Shown here: positions 56,390 through 64,000 of the stretch, piece after piece | Position numbering within the stretch: the first letter of the stretch is position 1 | Layout: each line of letters begins with the position of its first letter | Notes under the pieces: model-generated | The model's input: only the letters and a program-made list of their open reading frames with translations | What the model was told of the DNA's origin: nothing | Database searches by the model: none | Translations under genes and position numbers: made by a program | Origin: Rhipicephalus microplus | Taxonomy: Eukaryota > Arthropoda > Arachnida > Ixodida > Ixodidae | DNA: 64,000 nucleotides | NCBI RefSeq assembly: GCF_043290135.1 | Contig: NC_134704.1 | Span: 20,840,001-20,904,000 of the forward strand | Direction: 5' to 3'

Positions 56390-58602
56390 AATGAATATCC
56401 TGGTGGTTATGGTGGTGAAGAAAGGACAATGGCGAAATGCATGAAGCTCTGCTACACTACACGCTTAAACGGGGAGCAGCAGAATCAGTAAAAGGACAGG
56501 AGAAACAGCAAGAATAACCATGCAGTCATTGCAGAATGAAACCATTCTGGCTCACAGGGTGTCCCAGTTAATGTGAGTCAATACTGAATATAAGTACCAA
56601 GTTCAGTATATGGTAACGCGTTTTCAATTTGACGTTTGACTGACACACATGGAGAAGTAAACAGACAACAGCATTTTAGTACTTTTTCTCTTATCAATCT
56701 TATCGTGCAGCTTTGCGGTGCGGCCACGTGCTGTCTATCAACGAGTCAATATTGATTTTCAGATAAACAGTAACACATGCAGCTCTCTGAAACGTTTGTT
56801 TCCTTTCAACTTTTTCTTTTTGTAATTCTGATGGCGCGTCCCTTTCTCAGTAGCGTTTCAAAACACGTCCGTTCTGAGCGATAAAGGGTGTACGCAATAT
56901 GCGGTCTACGCCCACCTCACCTGATGCCGCACCTTCATTGCTTCGGACAGATTGATCTAGTAGATACATCCCGTGGGAACAAACAGAAACAAACGAGTGA
57001 ACAAACAAATAAACAAACAAAAAAAAGAGCTGCGACAAAACGAGGAAGCGATCCGCCCAGATCCCGGCAATATGGCTCCCACGTATGCCACTCTCATTCG
57101 GCCCGCACCACCTGACAGGTCCAATTCGCCTAGAATGTCCAACGGGACTCATTACAATTTCCGGATGGAGTTCTTCCCAGTGGGTGGCCCTGGCTAGGCC
57201 TTCCTACGGTGTCCGATACAGCGGCTGCAATGGCAAAGCTATAGCAGCAGCAACATCGGTAGTACAAGCACGGGCAGCGACTCAGCGGCTGCCCGTCCAG
57301 AGGGCATAGCCGTAGCCGGCCTACGTCCGTCAGTGCGTGGGCCGGCCGCAATAAGACACCGAGCACCCGCTCTCCATCGACGGTGTACCGGTCGGGCCAT
57401 GTATTGTTATTGCTTCGGCCACATTGAAGGGTGTGGGGAGCACCCATTGTTTTCTGCTAGTCGAACTTTGCGTCAGGCGCCCAGGCACGAAGCAAGGCGG
57501 CTATCCCTTTCATGACGGCTCGGCACTCAGTGAACCAGCAGGCCGACGATTTTCTCGCCGCATATACGTATACCCGGCGTCAACCTCTGGAACGTGCATG
57601 ACGGCCCCTGCGTGTATACACACCCGCCAGGTCCAATACAGATTGCGCCACGAGCGAAAAGGCAAGAGCGAATGAACCCTGCACCGACGGCAGCGGCGGC
57701 AGCAGGGCGTTGATCTGCCGTCCGGCGGCCATGCAGGGCGGGCCGGGTACGAAACTTCGGGCGTCCCTAACCTGGCGGTGGCGCTCGCCTCGCGTTCTCC
57801 GCTTGGCGAGCGTGCTGTAAACGCACGTTTCCGGCCCTCTACGTATACGTGCAGGGGCGTTGGCGGTGCAACGAACAGCACGCATTTAAGGACGTCCACA
57901 TCGCGCGTGGTGCTTATGCGGCAATCGCGAGTATGGTATACGCGAGCTGCCAAGGCTGCGCAGGGCTTGCAGCCGACGAAGGTCCGCCGGTGGTGCCGTT
58001 GACTCCCGCTACGCGGGTTTCGGTGCGGCATAACGGCACGGTTGTTGCGCTGCACGTTTGAAAGAAGAATGAAAGCGGCAGAACCGACAAGTACGATTAC
58101 TAGCATCGACGCTTCCTCGAGGTCATACACAGGTAGCAGTACGTAAGGGTCTTTCTTGTTGGTAGGGCTTCAGCACAGTGAAATGAAGAGATACGTTAGC
58201 ACGGTTCCAGTCATTCAGTATATGCTTTTGTGGCACGTTCTGGTGGTCCATGTCTCGTTTCTTCGGCGTGTTCGAGGTTAACGCCCGTAAAAACATAAAC
58301 AGCCCACTTGTTTTAAAACCTGCTTGATATGTAGCATACAATCAGACCACTGTATCTGAGAATTTCGGCACATATAAGCGGCTCTGAGCACTATAGCGGG
58401 CTACTGCATGGACTACTTCATGATTACCGCGGTTAGTGCTTTCTCAAGCGGTCTTAATATCCAGCGCCTAGACGTCGTCCTAGCTCCTTGGGGTGGCATA
58501 GGATGTCCCACATCTAGATAGGTTTCAGAAGGCGCCCATGCGTTCCTCCGACGTATATTTCTGGCCACGTGACGACCACATGCGCAAGACAATTCTATAC
58601 TA
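56390..58602. other. Unassigned region with a CpG-rich block
   Basis: 56559-56600 resembles the end of a dispersed repeat (GGGTGTCCCAGTTAATGTGA). A short AAACA-rich stretch lies at 56978-57026. 57080-58060 is CpG-rich and open on both strands for up to 206 codons, but no domain is recognised. It could be a promoter-associated island or repeat-derived. Confidence 0.4.
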
Positions 58603-58830
58603 TCGAAACCCGCCACGGTGGTCGAGTGGCTATGGCACTTTACTGCTAACCCGAAGGTTGCGGGATCGAATCCCGGGAGCAGCGACCGCATTTTCGATGG
58701 AGGCGACAACGCTTGAGGCCCGTGTACTTAAATTTACGTACACGTTCAAGAATCGCAGGTGGTCTCAATTTCCGAATCTTGCCACTCCTGTCTCTCGTAA
58801 TAATACGGTGGTTTTGGAACGCAAAAAACA
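58603..58830 (+). mobile_element. Diverged full-length Ruka-like SINE
   Basis: Head CCGCCACGGTGGTCGAGTGG (A box) and GCGGGATCGAATCCCGGG (B box), then GCATTTTCGATGGAGGCG, GAGGCCCGTGTACTTAAATT, CAGGTGGTCTC and ACGGTGGTTTTGGAACGC. The boxes are well kept although the body is diverged. An A-rich tail follows. Confidence 0.8.
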
Positions 58831-60400
58831 AAAACAAACAAGCGACTATCTATATATGTGCTACCGAAGTAAGGCATGGACAGAACTGACATGTTGCGAC
58901 AATACAGGCTACCCATCAGTGTGTGCAAACGTAGCCCTCCGAAGCGCATGTCGGTAATACAACTGAAGCGAATCGTGAGTCACGTATATTCGGTCTCACA
59001 GGCGCAGTCAGCGGCGTAGCCGGGGGTGAGGCTGAAGAAGGCAGCGGATCTCATCACTCCCCGGATTTCTCAAAATTTTTCATGTGCATACATAGGCACG
59101 CATATATACAAACGCACGTGCATTTGAATGTGTGCGCATGTTAACCACACATAAAGTATATGGTTGATACCCCCCCCCCTCCCCCCATCGAAAATATTGC
59201 ATATTGCGCTACTGCAGGGGCACATCCACTTGCTGTACGTAGTTGCTCTTTTAGCATGCACTACACGTGACGCGTCTAACGGTGCTGGTTTTCTGCTGAT
59301 AAGGCGGTCTCGTTCTACTGAGCAAGTTTACTATTGTCTCGTACTTCATCTTCACTCCGGCGTAACCTAGTGCCCTTTCTTTACGGCACACTTACTGCAC
59401 CTCCATCTCAGCTTTTTGTCCCCTCGACACCCCTGCAGCCATATTTGCCGCCTAAAGTTTTAATGAATAAATTGTCATTTAAATGTTGACACTTCAAGTA
59501 TTATTCGGTACTGTTCTGCTTATATACCACCAGCGAGCGACAAAGTAAAATGATAACTCAACTGCTTTCACGAATTAACTGCTACGAGCGTTGTTTCTTT
59601 CTTCCTAGAGCTGCTAAAGATTAGAACGGTCTTGCAAACGATGTTACATTATATATTACACTGTCAATGTTTGAAAGCAGTGTCGCTTAACCCATGTTGA
59701 CTATTCGAATGCATGATTCATTTTAATACAAACGGGTGGTTGTGTTCTTTCCCTTTCATAATTCATTTTAATGTAGTTATTCCGCGATTGCGTTGTTGTC
59801 TAAATTTATTGTTCTGAGATTTAAAACCTGTTTTTGGAACATTATTTTGTAATTATTTTTTGGTGGTACCCTGATTGTCTTCACGAACGTACATTTGTTG
59901 ACTACTTTTTTTCCCTGCGATAATTTTTCAAATAAAAGATCTAAGTATTTACAATTAAACAAATAAATAAACCAATAAATAAATCAGCCGGCTATAATCA
60001 CCATTACAATAATTAAGCGCAATCTACAGTCAAACTGCCTGTGAATTCTGGCCCTGTAAAATATGGCAAAACACACGTCATATAGATTCGCTTTAAAGGA
60101 GCACACTTTGAATAGGTTCCTTTCCGTACAATACATCACGTTCAAGTCCTTACCCCCTTTGACATAGGTTCGCAAGCACAGTGACGATTCAGATAACTCG
60201 TACCGACCCGTGGGATCGAGTCTGACAGTCCCGGGTCGAGTATATCGCGGCGGTCAGGCTGAACCAGAGTGATTCTGGCAAAGCGTTCTGGTGAGTGCGT
60301 GAGTAAGTGAACCCTTCGATCTATAAGAAACATTCGTGAGCGAGTCAGTGTGCGTAGTTTCTCGATCTATGATCCTTAGTAGTTTTGGCTTATTGCTTAC
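58831..60400. other. Unassigned region
   Basis: About 1.6 kb without a recognised gene. AT-rich from 59440 to 60020. 59009-59025 contains a GGCGTAGCCGGGGG motif, with related GGCGTAGCCAAGGGG at 12303 and 16231, possibly another dispersed repeat. Confidence 0.4.
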
Positions 60401-61183
60401 ACATTGTGGGGTCTCCGCGCCGTGGCGAACGCGCGCATCGCCACGCCACGCTCTTGGAGTGAACGGACACAGTAGACCCGGTCGGTACAAAGCACACAAC
60501 ACACATAGATTTATTAACTAATTTAGACGACGATATCTTCCGCCGAATGATACACCAATTTCAACTAACACGCTACCATACAAACAACATAACCCAGTGA
60601 CACACTAAACACACAATAACATGATAAACACACACTAACACACTCAACACACTAGCACATACCCAAGACGGCGTCGCCAACGCCTGACTTTCCATGCGGG
60701 ACCCCGGCGCGAAGCCCGCGGTGCCGAGCACCGGGGACCCGCGCTACAGACAACCGTTCGCGGCAGCCGCCACGCGCAGAAGAGACTCGCTCAACGCTCG
60801 CAGAGTTACCAGATGGTGCGAGCCTCAAACCGCCAAATTGGACTCCGAGGTAGCCCAAACATAGCCAAACGCGAAAATTTGAAGTAGCCCAAAAATAGCC
60901 AAAATCAGCAAATGTATGAGTGAATACGTCGTATTGCGTAATATTTTTTTTTTTGCTATTCAATCCACAATGATTGAGCGATGGCTGCAGAATCTAGACA
61001 AAAGTTTATTGTCACTTAATAACAAACAAATGAATGGAATCACAAAGAAATATAGAAGCCTATTTACAAAAAGTAGAAATAGGTAGGGTTTACAAAAAAG
61101 TTGATATATACAAAAACTCATGAAATAGAAAATACAACAAAAGAGATGAAAGTGGAGAAGCGAAATAACTTAAACATGATAAC

Positions 61184-61534
61184 TTAAACACTTGATTTGG
61201 ATGCCGAGGCACTGCTCGGCCCATACAAAACGGTGGAGTTAAAACGCGACAAAAATTCTCTTCCCGGTTTGAAATCTTTGCAGCAGCCAGCGTTCCTCCC
61301 CAGACCAAATTTTACATGGAGCAGCGCTTCTAAGGTCTCGTTAGACATCCTGTTTCGAATGTCAGTTTTAGTAAGCGAGACCTGGCTGAACACTCGTTCA
61401 ACAGCAGCGTTTGACACTGGTAGTGACAGCAAAGAGAGCGCCAGCTTTGACATCAGTGGAAACATCGAGTGCTTGCTCGGCATTTTACGGTAGTAGAAGT
61501 CAAGAAAGTCTAGAGAAAACGTAGCCATCAACAT
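61184..61534 (-). pseudogene. hAT transposase C-terminal dimerisation domain, fragment
   Basis: A 116-codon frame. Residues 29-78 contain LALSLLSLPVSNAAVERVFS, followed by DIRNRMSNETLEALLHVKFG. These are the hallmark of the hAT C-terminal dimerisation domain (small-residue stretch, E-R-x-F-S, then R-N-R-M and the L-L helix). The BED zinc finger and the DDE/RNase H-like catalytic region are absent, so it cannot excise DNA. A second frame just upstream (61535 to about 61640) may hold more of the same gene after a frameshift. Because the domain mediates self-association, an expressed fragment could bind the full-length enzyme; that is speculation. Confidence 0.92.
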
Positions 61535-61837
61535 GGTTTCAAACTGAAGACAGGTGAAGCCCTTTCTTGGGCTACGTACTCCAGGTGCAGGGATCGTTCA
61601 ACACATTGGAATGTTTTGATGGCTGGATACGCATGTAAGCCTTGGCGTTCTTTGTATAGAGCTTTTTAACAGAGAGAACCATCACCACCTTTCTTAGCTT
61701 TTGCACGGGAGTACAAAAGCTGACGTCGCGCCACGGTACTGCATTTTTGGGGGGTCACGCATGTGAACAGCCAAAAGGGGCTTATGGCGGCGGCCAGGGG
61801 GCCGTCGTTGACAAGGTGCATTAGAGTTCCTAGAGAG

Positions 61838-61993
61838 TTTTAGTGCCGGGGACCCCCAGACGCTCGCGTACGCATGCTCCTGCTTTCCTTTGTATTCTCC
61901 GTGGTTGCAGCTGCTGGGGGTTCCCGGCGGCTGGAGGTACAAACGAACGCAAGAGCGTGCGTGCGTAAGCTGTTTGGGGTCCCCGATACTAAA
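61838..61993. mobile_element. Candidate MITE nested in the hAT element
   Basis: The left arm TTTAGTGCCGGGGACCCCC continues to about 61878. The right arm (about 61952-61993) is its imperfect inverse, ending GGGGTCCCCGATACTAAA. The arms are about 40 bp, the total about 156 bp, with no coding. Target duplication unclear. Confidence 0.6.
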
Positions 61994-62114
61994 ATTATCT
62001 ACAGTTTGTAGCTTTTTGGAATTTTTGCCTAGTCGAGAGCAATGTAGCCCAAAAATAGCCACATAGCCAAACAGAAAAATTCGACGCCAACTCGAACAAA
62101 AAGTAGCCCAATTT

Positions 62115-62128
62115 GGCTATTAATAGCC
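62115..62128. repeat. 14-bp perfect palindrome near the hAT right end
   Basis: GGCTATTAATAGCC, made of two opposed TAGCC motifs, 17 bp from the right terminus. Possibly a transposase-binding site. Confidence 0.75.
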
Positions 62129-62440
62129 CAATCTGGTAACCCTGAACGCTCGCCCACCACCAAGGCCCGCCTTCCGCCAGGGGCCACCACCGGCGCTACA
62201 ACTCTACCAACAGTGGTACTCAAAGCGAACACAACGCCATCTATCGCCCGGTGGTGGTCACCACCGAAACAACGCCCTGGGGCGAGACACGTGCGCCACG
62301 CGGCGCAGACAACTTTACAGGAGGGGTGTCAGCACCCCCACAACATATATGGTTACAGTTTGGTGACACTTTGTCAACATTGATCCCGATCATCATTAGC
62401 GCAGCCTGGGAAGGGGAAGGGCAGACTGGTTCAACCCCCT

Positions 62441-62443
<3 letters not shown>

Positions 62444-62522
<79 letters not shown>
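62444..62522. repeat. (TA)n microsatellite
   Basis: About 39 uninterrupted TA units, directly after a CT-rich stretch. Confidence 0.98.
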
Positions 62523-62526
<4 letters not shown>

Positions 62527-63678
62527 TTGCATAGGTACACGCACCAACGCACCATCAAAAGCACCCAAGAAAGCATACGATACAATCAAACGCCCCCCCT
62601 CCCCACCCTCCCTCTACGGCACCGCCTCGTATGCAAGTCAAAAAAAGCACGTCGCAGCAAACGAAGCACAAATTTCGATGGCATCCATATGCTAAAGACA
62701 TGGATACCCGACAGGGGACTCATGCACCCATTCAAAGTGCTTGCTGTTACATATCTGCAGCGCGTCCGCATAAAATAAGCCCTGAACGTGAAGTACCCAC
62801 GAGGTCCACGTCATGTCCAAATGGGCACGCGTACGCACTCAGGTAGCAAGCAGCAGTCACCGTCATCACGGTCGCATAGATAAGTAGTACGCATTAAGTT
62901 CGACCAACGGGGCAGAGCGTCCCGTCCGTTCGATCTTCCTTTGCTTGTAGTACGCCACTACAGGAAAGGACGTACGTCTGCCGACCGCGATGTACTGCGC
63001 ATGCGCCGCGCACGGGACGAGGGCTCGCGTGATGCCCGGTACGCTACGACGAGTATCTCCGCATCAACAGACGTCGGTAGTGTTGTATACACCCCAGGGA
63101 CTCCAGTGCGCGATGCCCTCTTGACCCTCGTAACCCCTAGCCGCACTCCGCTCCTTGCTCGCTTTCTTGGCCCTCTATACGCGTGTTAACACGTGGTGCC
63201 CCGAGGCAGCGGCAGTGTGCATGCCACCGAGAGACGCGACGCTCCGGGGAGGGTAATAAGAGCGCGCGGAGAAGACAGAGGAAGAGCGGAGACGAAGAAG
63301 AGCTGTAGCAGGCAGCTCGGCCCTTTGAATTGGATCAGGACAGACGTTCAAGCGGGTAAATATCGTCGCATATTGGGGCCGCCGCCGCCGCCGCAGCTCC
63401 TTCGCGCTGCGCTAGTAGTAACGCAGGAGGCGGCGTCGTGAGTTCGAGGAAGCGACCCGATGACGTCACGACCGAGAAGGAGGTTCCCTCAGTTAGGCTG
63501 CCGGCTCTAGCTACGGTTTTTTTTTTTTTTTTGCGCAGAAGTGGTAGGCAAGTCACGCAGTTTACAGAGGCATCAATGCTGACGTGAATCCGACAAAAAC
63601 GGGCCGAATCGGCTGGTCGCGGTTGCCGTGTAGAGGAGTTGAAGTTTCCCTTTGTCTAAGAAAACACGAATAATGACC
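62523..63678. other. Unassigned region
   Basis: No gene recognised. 62980-63460 is GC-rich with short open frames. A (GCC)n run lies near 63380-63394 and a poly(T) run at 63518-63533. Confidence 0.45.
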
Positions 63679-63793
63679 ATGTATGTATGTATGTATGTAT
63701 GTATGTATGTATGTATGTATGTATGTATGTATGTATGTATGTATGTATGTATGTATGTATGTATGTATGTATGTATGTATGTATGTATGTATG
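63679..63793. repeat. (ATGT)n microsatellite
   Basis: About 28 uninterrupted tetranucleotide units. Confidence 0.98.
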
Positions 63794-63888
63794 CAGCTGA
63801 TCACAACGAAAAACGGAGCCTTTCATGTCAGTGATGGGAGTGTGGCAGCTTGGGCTTGTTGGTATGACACGACGATAGTTCTAGGCGG

Positions 63889-63991
63889 GAACAGAACGAC
63901 GACAAAGAGACAAGAAGGACACGAAAAATACGAAGGACACGAGCACTCGTGTCATTCGTGTCCTTCTTGTCTCTTTGTCGTCGTTCTGTTC
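63889..63991. repeat. Near-perfect palindrome (foldback repeat)
   Basis: The left arm (63889-63925) begins GAACAGAACGACGACAAAGA. The right arm (63955-63991) is its exact reverse complement over 37 bp. The 29-bp centre itself contains the palindrome GACACGAG-CA-CTCGTGTC. It would form a long hairpin. It ends 9 bp before the window edge, so the element may continue. Confidence 0.9.
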
Positions 63992-64000
63992 TCGCGCTAT

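Larger units (their letters stand above)
60801..62144 (-). mobile_element. hAT-family DNA transposon, non-autonomous, 1344 bp
   Basis: Terminal inverted repeats CAGAGTTACCAGAT (left) and CAGGGTTACCAGAT (right, reverse-complemented) match at 13 of 14 bases. An 8-bp target duplication, AACGCTCG, lies at 60793-60800 and 62145-62152. TAGCC-type subterminal motifs recur near both ends. Inside lies a minus-strand fragment of the hAT transposase C-terminus. TIR form, 8-bp duplication and protein fragment agree on hAT. Confidence 0.96.
60405..62342 (-). mobile_element. Solo LTR (about 586 bp) split by a hAT transposon
   Basis: The + strand starts TGTGGGG and ends CCCCACA, flanked by ACAT at 60401-60404 and 62343-62346. 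Removing the hAT copy and one of its target repeats leaves about 586 bp. On the minus strand it carries TTAATAAATCTATG near 60511, a plausible poly(A) signal, followed by about 100 bp to the end, so the element reads leftward. No second LTR or internal region is present, which fits LTR-LTR recombination. Confidence 0.85.

Noticed and set aside
57510..58130. 206-codon minus-strand frame
   Set aside because: It lies in a CpG-rich block where several frames are open on both strands. No domain, signal or splice structure was recognised.

Overview
The window looks like non-genic DNA of a hard tick, probably Rhipicephalus or a close metastriate relative. The main reason is the repeated presence of a tRNA-headed SINE that matches the tick family Ruka as I remember it: a head with pol III A and B boxes, a body of about 150 bp, and a TCAA-type tail. 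I found no convincing host protein exon, no host tRNA or rRNA gene and no CRISPR array. Every coding stretch I can recognise belongs to a transposable element.

Layout. 1-9.3 kb: old SINE and LINE remnants, a foldback MITE at 1299-1703 and microsatellites. 9.335-17.23 kb: a direct tandem duplication with units of about 4.24 and 3.66 kb. Unit 1 carries two Ruka insertions that are absent from unit 2, where the empty target sites remain. 17.1-34 kb: a MITE-like element, scattered Ruka copies, simple repeats and LINE fragments. 34.1-35.1 kb: a LINE 3' end whose RNase H segment is inverted relative to its C-terminal tail. 36-45 kb: CR1-like and RTE-like LINE pieces, a MITE with a SINE inside it, a foldback repeat and an endonuclease fragment of a non-LTR element. 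47.94-52.80 kb: a young LTR retrotransposon with near-identical LTRs, a 4-bp target duplication and one open 808-codon reading frame. 52.8-60.4 kb: further repeat fragments, including two LINE tails of 100-131 bp with clear target duplications. 60.4-62.35 kb: a solo LTR that received a hAT transposon, which itself contains a MITE-like inverted repeat. 62.4-64 kb: microsatellites and a near-perfect palindrome at the window end.

The most notable object is the LTR retrotransposon. Its single ORF joins Gag, a zinc knuckle and a protease-like segment to an integrase C-terminal segment, followed by the extreme N-terminus of reverse transcriptase. This implies a parent with integrase upstream of RT (Gmr1-like order) that lost the integrase core and most of RT/RNase H while keeping the frame open. 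Its LTR end carries iterated CAACA-G-TGG modules, one of which matches a tRNA-Leu 3' end, so primer-binding-site sequence lies inside the LTR.

All identifications come from reading the sequence and from remembered family features. No database search was run. Percent identities are estimates by eye.
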